The notes under the pieces: generated by a model
What the model was told of the DNA's origin: nothing
What the model saw: only the letters and a program-made list of their open reading frames with translations
Databases searched by the model: none
Program-made: the position numbers and the translations under genes
Shown here: positions 1 to 8,905 of the stretch, one piece after another
Layout: each line of letters opens with the position of its first letter
How positions within the stretch are numbered: the first letter of the stretch is position 1
DNA from: Apteryx mantelli
Taxonomy: Eukaryota > Chordata > Aves > Apterygiformes > Apterygidae
Length of the DNA stretch: 64,000 nucleotides
NCBI RefSeq assembly: GCF_036417845.1
Contig: NC_090013.1
Location: forward strand, 1,245,001 to 1,309,000
Direction: 5' to 3'

Positions 1-677
1 CCCCGCGGCGGCCCGGACGCAGGTAACGAGGCCGAAGCCTCGGCGCCTCGATCGCTCCGAGTCGATCCGCGCCGGGGCCGCGCGTCCGCCAGGTTCACGC
101 AAAGTCGCGGCGCCTCCTTAACGTCCGGATTTCTCGCTCTCCGGAGAAAGGGTGCTAGGAAAGCCTGGAGTTCGCTGCTCGTCCCCCGCCTCTCCCGTTG
201 CCGGAGGGGGGGAAAAATGCGGTGCAGCCAACTGGGACCGGCCAGAGGTCGAGGAATTTGGGGGTTTAATCTTTTTTTTTTTAACGATCGTGAGCTGAGT
301 TCTTCCCAGCGGAGAGCGCGGCCGGCGGCCCTGGCTCGCTCTCGCGGGCGTCGCGGCCCGCGCCGTCCGTCCGTCCATCCTTAGCGTAGCGGCCGTGCCC
401 GCCGAGCGGAAGCGGGACGCGGGAGACTTAACGCGCTCCGAGACGCGGGGTCCGAGCCCGCTCCCGGGGCGCTGCTCTCGCTGAAGGGGTAGTGCCGCGC
501 GGCGTCTCTAGCAGCTCCGGGCCTTGCCCCGCCGGCTTTGCACGGTTGCGAATCCGCCGTTTCCGACAGAGGGCGGTTCCAAAAAAACAAAATAAAACCT
601 CTGCTTTTCGTGTCTGAGATTCCTTCCGCTTCCCTGCGGTCCAGTGACTCCTCTCTTCCCTTCTCTCTCTCCGTCAG
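1..677 (+). other. AKAP8: AKAP8 intron, 3' part
   Basis: This is G+C-rich sequence leading to a pyrimidine-rich acceptor ending in CAG at 675-677. I looked for an upstream AKAP8 exon here and found none. A GTAA donor-like site near 23 is not preceded by residues resembling the expected end of the previous exon. No other element is recognised. Confidence 0.6.
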
Positions 678-1286
678 GGCGAAGATCCCTTCACGGACGA
701 AATCGCCGACCAGGATGTGGACGAAACGGAGGCCTTGGAAGGCGGAGACGGAGCGAGCGAAAACGCCGCCACGGAGGCGGCCCGGGCGGAGGAAGGAGGA
801 GGAGGAGGAGGAGGAGCGGGGCACGCGGACGAAGGCGCCGACGTGGCGAAAGCCGGCGAGGGAACGGAAGGCGCTTCGGAAGAATTGTCTAAAGACGAGG
901 AATTCCTTAAACACGTGGGCAAACAGGATCGCCCCAAGCAGCTGCTGATGCCCCCTTTCCTGCAAGACGAAGACCAGCTGGAAGCGGAGGACGCAGCCGA
1001 GGACGCGGCGGAGGACACGACGGCCGGAGCGGCTGCGGAAGCGGCGGCGCCCTCGGAAGCGGCCGTTGAGGCAAGTCCGGAGGAGCTGCCTTCGGTTCCA
1101 GAAACTCCCCAGGAGCCAGCAGCTTCCCCCAAAAGCAAAACTGACGGCTGGGCAGCCAAAGAGGAGGAGGAGGAGGAGGAAGAAGCTGCGAGCAAGGCAG
1201 CGCCAGCTGGATGCAGCGAGCAGGAGGAGGAGGAGGAGGAGGAAGAGGAGGATCCACCAGCAGCTGCTGAGCCGCAGCAGGAGTAA
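678..1286 (+). CDS. AKAP8: AKAP8 (AKAP95), last coding exon, C-terminal 202 residues
   Basis: The exon opens in phase 0 after the CAG at 675-677 and runs open to TAA at 1284-1286. It begins GEDPFTDEIADQDVDE; a KGE(D/N)PFT motif at the start of the acidic tail is shared by AKAP8 and AKAP8L as I know them, and GED favours AKAP8. The rest is low-complexity: Ala/Glu-rich, a Gly run near 800-820 encoded by GGA repeats, a less repetitive stretch (FLKHVGKQDRPKQLLMPPF, about 903-960), and two Glu runs from GAG repeats near 1160-1190 and 1222-1252. AKAP8 is a nuclear-matrix zinc-finger protein that anchors type II protein kinase A and takes part in mitotic chromatin condensation; none of those domains lies in this exon. 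Assignment to AKAP8 rather than AKAP8L rests partly on its place directly upstream of BRD4. The acidic tail diverges strongly between vertebrates, so only the motif and synteny support the name. Confidence 0.75.
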   Translation, partial: GEDPFTDEIADQDVDETEALEGGDGASENAATEAARAEEGGGGGGGAGHADEGADVAKAGEGTEGASEELSKDEEFLKHVGKQDRPKQLLMPPFLQDEDQLEAEDAAEDAAEDTTAGAAAEAAAPSEAAVEASPEELPSVPETPQEPAASPKSKTDGWAAKEEEEEEEEAASKAAPAGCSEQEEEEEEEEEDPPAAAEPQQE

Positions 1287-1725
1287 CTCCGAGAACGTTG
1301 GTGCGAAGGTGATTGTCCCGCGCCGTTGTCTAATCCACAATTTTGATTTTTTATTTTATTTTGCTGTTTTTTCTCCTGACTTCTCGACCGCGGAACGCGC
1401 AGCGCCGGCAGCGGCGCCGGGTTCGGTTTTCATTCGAGGAGGGGGGGACCCAGCCGCTCCGTCGCGCGCTTGACTCGTCTCGTTCCTCGTAGACTCGCTC
1501 AGTTCTGCTTTCGACGTCCCTTTTCCCTCTTTTTTTTGTTTTCTTTTTTAGGTTGAAGACCGCAGGAAGCCGTACATTCCCCCGGAACCACTCGAGCCGC
1601 CTCGCCGCCTCTCTCGAATTTTTCTAGGATCGGAAAGCTGGGTTTAGCGAAGTAAAGCTGTGATTCGAGCCTGACTGCTGTTTGGTTTTTAAGCGCAGCA
1701 ATAAAGCTGTACGATTTCTTGTGTG
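1287..1725 (+). other. AKAP8: AKAP8 3' UTR
   Basis: The sequence runs from the AKAP8 stop to a poly(A) signal and GT-rich stretch. Inside it a strong pyrimidine tract ends in AG at 1550-1551 (T-rich from about 1520), and a possible donor GTGATT lies near 1309. The 3' UTR may therefore be spliced in some transcripts. This is an inference from splice-site appearance only. Confidence 0.55.
1700..1705 (+). terminator. AKAP8: AKAP8 poly(A) signal AATAAA
   Basis: A canonical AATAAA is followed by a T/G-rich segment (about 1712-1750) of the kind that binds cleavage-stimulation factor. Cleavage would be expected at about 1715-1730. A second AATAAA at 2173-2178 could be a distal alternative. Confidence 0.65.
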
Positions 1726-2264
1726 ACGGAGGCTTGGTCCTTTCGTGCTTTCCCGGCCTGGTAACGCTTAGGAGACCGTATTCCTCCCCATAGGGAATAT
1801 TTATGTTTATTCCCTGGAAAGGAGATGGTTGAGGGGGTTTTTTGGGGTCAGGAAAAGCATTAACTTCATCTACCTCCGCTACTGCATGAGAATTAGGGTC
1901 CGTAATCGGGTTTTTCCGCACCGACCTGATTAGACGTAGAAATCGGAGCGCTGGTTGTGCAGGGAACCGCTCCGGAGCTTTACACGGAGCGAAGCTTCGG
2001 CAAAGCCCCTTTGCCCCGACGGCAGTTTTAAGGTCTCGGTCGAGCGCCGAAGCCGCTTTGCCAACCGCTGCCGCGGGATTAACGAAGCAAATGGGCGCTG
2101 GCTTGTTATCGAATGTCGTTCCTCGGGCTAGGAAGCGGTTGAAGTCGGAATCAACCCGGAGCTGAGCGTTGCAATAAATTGCCGACTCTGAAACTCATCT
2201 CCGGGTGTAATTGAGTTGCCGACGAGGCGGCCGCTGCAGTGGCGCTCAAGCGTGTGCCGAAACG
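1726..2264. other. Intergenic spacer between AKAP8 and the minisatellite block
   Basis: Unique sequence of moderate G+C with many CpGs. Apart from AATAAA at 2173-2178 I see no gene, repeat or regulatory motif that I can support. Confidence 0.5.
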
Positions 2265-5140
2265 GGAGCTCCGGTGCCTAACGAGCCACCGTGCACTGCA
2301 AACGCGCCCCAGCGTTGCTAACGAACCACCCTGCACTGCAAATGCACCCTGGTGCTCCTAACGAACCGCCCTGCACTGCAATTATGCCCCAGTGCTGCTA
2401 ACGAACATCCCTGCACTGCAAATGCACCCCAGTGCTGCTAACGAACCGCCCCTGCACTGCAATTACACCCCAGTGCTGCTAACGAACTGCCCTGCACTGC
2501 AATTACACCCTGGCAGTGTTAATGAATGACCTCAGCACTGCAAATCCACCCTGGCACTGCTAACGAACCGCCCCTGCACTGCAATTACGCCCCAGTGCTG
2601 CTAACGAGCCGCCCTGCACTGCAATTACACCCTGGCAGCGTTAATGAATGACCTCAGCACTGCAAATCCACCCTGGCACTGCTAACGAACCGCCCCTGCA
2701 CTGCAATTACACCCTGGCAGTGTTAATGAATGACCTCAGCACTGCAAATCTACCCTGGCACTGCTAACGAACCGCCCCTGCACTGCAATTACGCCCCAGT
2801 GCTGCTAACGAGCCGCCCTGCACTGCAATTGTACCCCAGTGCTGCTAACGAACCGCCCTGCACTGCAATTACACCCTGGCAGTGTTAATGAATGACCTCA
2901 GCACTGCAAATCCACCCCTGCACTGCAATTACACCCCAGCACTACTAACGAACCACCCTGCACTGCAATTGCACCTCAGTGCTGCTAACGAACCGCCCTG
3001 CACTGCAATTATGCCCCAGTGCTGCTAACGAACATCCCTGCACTGCAATTACACCCCAGTGCTGCTAACGAACCGCCCCTGCACTGCAATTACACCCCAG
3101 TGCTGCTAACGAACCGCCCTGCACTGCAGTTACACCCTGGCAGTGTTAATGAATGACCTCAGCACTGCAAATCCACCCTGGCACTGCTAACGAACCGCCC
3201 CTGCACTACAATTACACCCCAGCACTGCTAACGAACCACCCTGCACTGCAGTTGCACCCCAGTGCTGCTAACGAACCGTCCCTGCACTGCAATTACACCC
3301 TGGCAGTGTTAATGAATGCCTCAGCACTGCAAATCCACCCTGGCACTGCTAACGAACCGCCCCTGCACTGCAATTACACCCCAGTGCTGCTAACGAACCG
3401 CCCCTGCACTGCAATTACACCCCAGTGCTGCTAACGAACCGCCCTGCACTGCAGTTACACCCTGGCAGTGTTAATGAATGACCTCAGCACTGCAAATCCA
3501 CCCTGGCACTGCTAACGAACCGCCCCTGCACTGCAATTACACCCCAGTGCTGCTAACGAGCCGCCCTGCACTGCAATTTTACCCCAGTGCTGCTAACGAA
3601 CCGTCCCTGCACTGCAATTACACCCTGGCAGTGTTAATGAATGGCCTCAGCACTGCAAATCCACCCTTGCACTGCAATTACACCCCAGCACTACTAACGA
3701 ACCACCCTGCACTGCAATTGCACCTCAGTGCTGCTAACGAACCACCTTGCACTGCAATTACGCTGCAGTGCTGCTAACGAACATCCCTGCACTGCAATTA
3801 CACCCCAGTGCTGCTAACGAACCGCCCCTGCACTGCAATTACACCCCAGTGCTGCTAACGAACCGCCCTGCACTGCAATTACACCCTGGCAGTGTTAATG
3901 AATGACCTCAGCACTGCAAATCCACCCTGGCACTGCTAACGAACCGCCCCTGCACTGCAATTACACCCCAGTGCTGCTAACGAACCGCCCCTGCACTGCA
4001 ATTACACCCCAGTGCTGCTAACGAACCGCCCTGCACTGCAGTTACACCCTGGCAGTGTTAATGAATGACCTCAGCACTGCAAATCCACCCTGGCACTGCT
4101 AACGAACCGCCCCTGCACTACAATTACACCCCAGCACTGCTAACGAACCACCCTGCACTGCAGTTGCACCCCAGTGCTGCTAACGAACCGTCCCTGCACT
4201 GCAATTACACCCTGGCAGTGTTAATGAATGCCTCAGCACTGCAAATCCACCCTGGCACTGCTAACGAACCGCCCCTGCACTGCAATTACACCCCAGTGCT
4301 GCTAACGAACCGCCCCTGCACTGCAATTACACCCCAGTGCTGCTAACGAACCGCCCTGCACTGCAGTTACACCCTGGCAGTGTTAATGAATGACCTCAGC
4401 ACTGCAAATCCACCCTGGCACTGCTAACGAACCGCCCCTGCACTGCAATTACACCCCAGTGCTGCTAACGAGCCGCCCTGCACTGCAATTTTACCCCAGT
4501 GCTGCTAACGAACCGTCCCTGCACTGCAATTACACCCTGGCAGTGTTAATGAATGGCCTCAGCACTGCAAATCCACCCTTGCACTGCAATTACACCCCAG
4601 CACTACTAACGAACCACCCTGCACTGCAATTGCACCTCAGTGCTGCTAACGAACCACCTTGCACTGCAATTACGCTGCAGTGCTGCTAACGAACATCCCT
4701 GCACTGCAAATGCACCCTGGTGCTGCTAACGAACCGCCCCTGCACTGCAATTACACCCCAGTGCTGCTAACGAACTGTTCCTGCACTGCAATTACGCCCT
4801 GGCAGTGTTAATGAATGACCTCAGCACTGCAAATCCACCCCGGCACTGCTAACGAACCACCCCTGCACTGCAATTATGCCCCAGCACTGCTAACGAACCA
4901 CCCTGCACTGCAAATGCACCCGGACAGTGCTAGCGAACGGAAATGCAGTGCTAACGAATCACACTACACTGCAAATACACCACTGGCACTGCTAACGAAC
5001 CACCCTGCACTGCAATTACACCCTTGCACTGCTAACGAATGACCCCAGCACTGCAATTATGCCCCAGTGCTGCTAACGAACCACCCCGGCACTGCAAATC
5101 CACCCTGGCACTGCAAATCCACCCCAGCACTAACAAGCCA
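2265..5140 (+). repeat. TGCA minisatellite 1, about 41-bp unit, about 70 copies
   Basis: The tandem unit is 40-41 bp, built from CTGCTAACGAACCGCC, CTGCACTGCAATTACA and CCCCAGTG. Variant units read CCTGGCAGTGTTAATGAATG or end in CAAATCCACCCTGGCACTG. The edges (2265-2450 and 4900-5140, decaying to about 5240) are more degenerate than the centre, as expected when the middle of an array is homogenised by unequal exchange. Many units contain GCACTG and CAGTGC separated by about 11 nt, so a small hairpin could form. Open frames reading through the array are by-products of the repeat. Confidence 0.95.
3035..4709 (+). repeat. 912-bp higher-order duplication inside minisatellite 1
   Basis: A block of about 760 bp beginning near 3035 reappears at +912 bp (about 3947-4709), including rare variants. 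Examples are the ATGCCTCAGC variant at 3313 and 4225, the CAATTTTACC variant at 3574 and 4486, and the TACGCTGCAG variant at 3758 and 4670. I saw no difference between the copies where I compared them. Matching of so many unit-specific variants shows duplication of a multi-unit block rather than unit-by-unit change. Confidence 0.85.
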
Positions 5141-5590
5141 GCTCTGCCCCACCAAAACTCGGGCAGCGCACTGCAGCCGTGCCGGGGCACTGCTAAGGGC
5201 ACCCTGGGTGCTGCTAACGCACCCTGGGCGCCCTGCGGGTGCAGGGAACCCACCCATTCCCGCACCGAGTGCAGCCCCGGCCTCAGCGCCTGCCGCCCCG
5301 GGGAGCTGCGGGGCCGGAGCCCAGCAACATCCCCCCGTCCGTCCGTCCCCTCCGCTAACGGGTCCCCGGCCAAGGCCTGGCCGCCCCGCGGAGCCGGAGC
5401 TGGGTCTGGGCCAAGGGGCGAAGGCCGGCACGGCCCCGGAGCGCCGGACTTTGCCCTCAGCACGGGCCCTGCCGATAGCGCGGGGCCAAGGGTCGGGGCG
5501 GGGGCGGCAGTGGGTGCAGTGCGGCCTGTGGCCCCTGCGGGCTGGGGCATGGGGAGGGGGACGGGGGGGGGACGGGGACCTGCCTGGGGC
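5141..5590. other. G+C-rich spacer between minisatellites
   Basis: It is mostly non-repetitive and very G+C-rich. The first 100 bp retain decayed copies of the preceding array (GGCACTGCTAAGG, GTGCTGCTAACGC). No gene is supported; frames stay open here because stop codons are rare at this composition. Confidence 0.5.
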
Positions 5591-6660
5591 GGATCTGTCT
5601 GCCCCCATGCAGTGCGTCCCCGTGCAGTGCGTCCCCCTGCGCAGTGCGTCACCCGTGTGCAGTGTGCCCCCCCATGCAGTGTGTCACTCACATGCAGTGT
5701 CCCCGTGCAGTGTGTCCCCCTGTGCAGTGTGTCCCCCCATGCAGTGACCCCCATGCAGTGTGTCCCCCCATGCAGTGCGTCACTTGCATGCAGTGTGTCC
5801 CCCCGTGCAGTGTGTCACTCACATGCAGTGTCCCTGTGCAATGTGTCCCCCCATGCAGTGTCCCCCCATGCAGTGTGTCCCCCGTGTGCAGTGTGTCAGC
5901 CCCAGTGTGCCCCCATGCAGTGTGTCCCCCATGCAGTGTGTCACTTGCATGCAGTGTGTCCCCCCGTGCAATGTCCCCCATGCAGTGTGTCCCCCTGTGC
6001 AGTGTCCCCATGCAATGTGTCCCCCCATGCAGTGTCACCCATGTGCAATGTGTCCCCCCATGCAGTGTGTCCCCCAGTGCAGTGTCCCTCAGTGCAGTGT
6101 GTCCCCATGCAGTTTATCGCCCTGTGCAGTGTCCCCCATGCAGTGTATTCTGCTGTGCAGTGTGTCCCCAGTGCAGTGTCCCCATGCAATGTGTCCCCCC
6201 GTGCAGTGTCACCCATGTGCAATGTGTCCCCCCATGCAGTGTCCCCCCATGCAGTGTGTCCTCATACAGTTTATCGTCCTGTGCAGTGTCCCCCATGCAG
6301 TGTATTCTGCTGTGCAGTGTATCCCCAGTGCAGTGTCCCCATGCAGTGTGTCCCCCCGTGCAGTGTTCCCCTTGTGCAATGTGTCCCCCCGTGTAGTGTC
6401 ACCCATGTGCAGTGTGTCCCCCCATGCAGTGTGTCCCCCAGTGCAGTGTGTCCCCATGCAGTTTATTGCCCTGTGCAGTGTCCCCCATGCAGTGCCCCAG
6501 TGCAGTGCATCCCCATGCAGTGCCCCCATGCAGTGTCCCTCTCATGCAGTGCCCCCCCCGTGCAGTGTATCTCACCCCCATGCAGGGCCTTTCACGCCCC
6601 AATGCGCAGTGCAGTGCAGTGAAATCCCCCCCCATGCAGTGTATCCTGCAGTGCACCCCG
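5591..6660 (+). repeat. TGCA minisatellite 2, ATGCAGTGTGTCCCCC type
   Basis: It is built of short words (C)ATGCAGTG and GTGCAGTG alternating with TGTCCCCCC, TGTCACTCAC or TATTCTGCTG. Units are about 15-23 bp, with longer superunits such as the block containing GCAGTTTATCGCCCTGTGCA, repeated near 6110, 6265 and 6458. Translation in any frame gives Cys/Pro/Val-rich protein repeats. These have no start context, splice structure or family resemblance and are not annotated as coding. Confidence 0.93.
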
Positions 6661-7540
6661 GCGACAGCCCCCCCCCATGCCAACCCCCATAGGCAACCCC
6701 CAAATCCCCCCCCGCTGCACCCATAACCCCCATTCCCGGTGCAACCCCCCCCCCCGTGCATTGCACGCCAGGACAGCCCCCCCCCCCCCCGGTGCAAGAC
6801 CCCGTGCACTGAAAACCCCGGCACGACTGCCCCCGGTTCCACCTCCCCGTGCACTGCAACCCCGGTGCAAAGCCCCCCGTGCATTGCACTCCGGGACCAT
6901 TACCCACGGTGCAAACCTCCCCCCCGCCCCGGCAATGCACCCCGAGATCACCCGGTGCAGACCCCCCCCGTGCATTGCAACCCCGGTGCAGCGTCCCGCC
7001 GTGCATTGCAATCCCGGTGCAGTGCCCCGCCGTGCATTGCACCCCAGGACTCCCGGTGCAAACCCCCCGTGCATTGCAACCCCCGTGCAACCCCCCCGTG
7101 CATTGCACCCAGGACTCCCGGTGCAACCCCCCCGGTGTATTGCAACCCCGGTGCAGCCCGCACCGTGCGTTGCAACCCCGGTGCAGCGCCCCGCCGTGCA
7201 TTGCACCCAGGACTCCCGGTGCAAGCACCCCCCGTGCATTGCAACCCCGGTGCAGTCCCCCGCCGTGCATTGCACCCAGGACTCCCGGTGCAAGCACCCC
7301 CCGTGCATCGCAACCTCGGTGCAGCCCCCCGCCGTGCATTGCACCCAGGACTCCCGGTACAACCCTCCCGTGCATTGCTACCCCGGTGCAGCCCCCCGCC
7401 GTGCATTGCATCCCAGGACTCCCGGTGCAAGCACCCCCCGTGCATCGCAACCTCGGTGCAGCCCCCCCCGCCATGCATTGCACCCCAGAATCCCCGGTGC
7501 AATTCCCCCCCCCCCGCCCCGTGCATCGCACCCCCGGCGC
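6661..7540 (+). repeat. TGCA minisatellite 3, CCGTGCATTGCA type
   Basis: It is built of CCGTGCATTGCA, CCCAGGACTCCCGGTGCAA, GCACCCCCCGTGCAT and CAACCCCGGTGCAG words. The superunit is about 55-60 bp and is clearest at 7185-7480. Each superunit carries the odd palindrome GTGCATTGCAC and an inverted repeat TTGCACC / GGTGCAA with a 10-nt loop (for example 7201-7207 and 7218-7224). The array ends just before the BRD4 CpG-island core. Confidence 0.9.
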
Positions 7541-7699
7541 AGCCCCCTCCCCGCTCCCCCCTCCGCGCGGCGGCAGGAACGCGCGCCGCCCCGCCCCCGC
7601 GCGTGACGTCACGGCGCGGCCGGGCGCGCGGGCGGGGCCGGCGCGAGGCGCGGCGGTTGGCGGCGGGGGCGGGGCGCGCTACGCCGTGACGCCAGGCGC
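7541..7699 (+). promoter_or_regulatory. BRD4: Candidate BRD4 CpG-island promoter with palindromic CRE
   Basis: Extremely G+C- and CpG-rich DNA with a full cAMP-response element TGACGTCA at 7604-7611. It is flanked by GC-box-like CCGCCCCCGC (7591-7600) and GGGCGGGGCC (near 7630). A half-CRE-like TGACGCCA lies near 7687. CREB/ATF sites close to transcription starts are typical of CpG-island promoters. No TATA box is seen. Assignment to BRD4 is by position and by the donor-terminated leader immediately downstream. Confidence 0.55.
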
Positions 7700-7934
7700 A
7701 GCGCGGTGAGGTCAGTGCGGCGCCGCTGTCGGACCCGCTGTCCCTCGGTGTCTATCTCCCCCCTCCCCCCCCCCGCCGAGGCCTCCCGGCCCGCGCCCGC
7801 CTCCCCCCAGCCCCAGCCCCCCTCAGCGAGCGGCGGAGGAGACGCCTCCCCCCCTCCGGGCCCCGCGGGACCCGGCCCCGGCGGGAGGGCGGCTCGCAGG
7901 GCCTGGCCCGGCCCCCTCCCCGCTGCCGCCTCAG
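7700..7934 (+). other. BRD4: Candidate BRD4 non-coding first exon (1a)
   Basis: Sequence downstream of the CRE ends at a good donor, CCTCAG|GTAAGG (GT at 7935-7936). The 5' limit is arbitrary because the transcription start cannot be read from sequence. BRD4 is known to have non-coding 5' exons spliced to the exon with the initiator ATG. The donor and position suit that role; RNA evidence would be needed to fix it. Confidence 0.4.
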
Positions 7935-8046
7935 GTAAGGGCCAGGCCGCGCGCGAGGGGAGCGGTTGCCCGGAGCGGGGGGCGCGGCCGAGGGGCGGTG
8001 AGGGGGGGGGTCGGTATTCCCCATCCTCCCTTACGTCGCCCTGCCA

Positions 8047-8770
8047 GCGTAACCCGCATTGCGTAATGCGGCCGCTGCGTCAGGGAGCCTACGCAATCTG
8101 CGGCAGGGCGCCCGGCTGAGCCTGAGGCCTGCTGCGCAAACGGCGTAAGGGGAGGCGGGGGAGGGAGGGCGCCCGAGGAGGGCGCGAGTGGGTGCGGGGG
8201 ACGCGGCCCTTGCGCTATGTGCGTAGCGGGACGGGACCCTCAAGGCCGTGGCTGCGTCGCTGGCGTAGCGCTGGTCACGCGCCGGCTGCGTAGGCCGGCG
8301 AGCTGCGCAGCGGCGGGCCGGGCCGGGCCGAGCGGGGGGGGGGGGAGGGAATCGGCTTTCTCTGCGCGGCGTACGCATTTTGCGCAATCGGCGGCCGGCC
8401 GAGGGTGGCCTCCGTGGGGCCGGCGGGCTGTCGGTGCGCGCCGTGCGGGGCTCGGGGAGCTCTCCGGCTCGGCTCGTACGCTGTGGGCGGGAGTGTGTGT
8501 GTGTTGGGGGGGGGAGCGCCCTCCCCGGCCGTCTCCTCCCTGCGCTCGCTAGGGTACGCCACTTGCGTAAGGTCAGCTTCCCCCGCGCGCAGCGCTGCGG
8601 CTTTTGCGTAAGGCGGCGGACGGGAAGGGCGGTGGGGAAGCGGAGGGGGGGGAGGTGCGCCGTTGGCGTAACGGCGCGCTGCGGCCGCGCCGCTGGCGTA
8701 ACGCGACGGCCGGAGGGGGGAGGGCTGGGCTCCGCTGCCGGCGCTACGCTGTTGGCGGGCCGGTACGCAG
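8047..8770. promoter_or_regulatory. Cluster of GCGTA/TACGC words (C/EBP-ATF-like) in the CpG island
   Basis: About 16 GCGTA or TACGC words occur in some 720 bp, many extended to TTGCGTAA (8563-8570, 8604-8611), ATTGCGTA (8058-8065), TACGCAAT (8090-8097) or GGCGTAACG (8665-8673, 8695-8703). A perfect TTGCGCAA palindrome lies at 8380-8387. TTGCGCAA is the C/EBP core and TTGCGTAA a common C/EBP-ATF or PAR-bZIP variant. Spacing is irregular, so this is not a simple tandem repeat. A function is inferred only from density and location. Confidence 0.5.
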
Positions 8771-8905
8771 AGTGCGGGAGCGGGCCCTGGGGCGGGGCGG
8801 GGCGGGCGGAGCTGAGGGCACTTCCTGCCGCCGCCATTTTGTCATCGAACAGGAGGAGGAAGCGGCGGCTCCTGTGCGGCGGCGGCGGCGCGGCGCGGCC
8901 CCGCG
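8771..8905 (+). promoter_or_regulatory. BRD4: Candidate second BRD4 promoter and non-coding first exon (1b)
   Basis: Tandem GC boxes (about 8789-8807) are followed by an ETS-type ACTTCCTG (8820-8827) and a YY1-type CCGCCATTTT (8831-8840). Next come a purine-rich then CGG-rich leader and a strong donor CCGCG|GTGAGT (GT at 8906-8907). ETS plus YY1 immediately downstream of GC boxes is a classic TATA-less housekeeping start region, with YY1 usually just inside the transcript. I regard this as the better of the two candidate BRD4 first exons. Confidence 0.55.

Noticed and set aside
1..23. Possible AKAP8 exon end before a GTAACG donor
   Set aside because: The preceding bases do not encode anything like the expected residues before GEDPFT, and the phase cannot be checked from 22 bases.
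3153..4689. Pairs of identical 93- and 99-residue open frames
   Set aside because: They are translations of the 41-bp array and are identical because of the 912-bp duplication; not genes.
2265..5140. CRISPR-like or telomere-like array (CTAACG words resemble CCCTAA)
   Set aside because: Units are directly adjacent with no unique spacers and the genome is vertebrate. CTAACGAACC is not a telomeric repeat and occurs once per 41-bp unit.
5039..6622. A 527-residue open frame rich in Cys, Pro and Val
   Set aside because: It lies almost wholly in minisatellite 2; all frames on both strands are open there because the unit lacks stops. There is no splice structure, start context or known family.
6572..7612. 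Gly/Cys-rich long open frames on the minus strand
   Set aside because: Reverse translation of minisatellite 3; repeat by-product.
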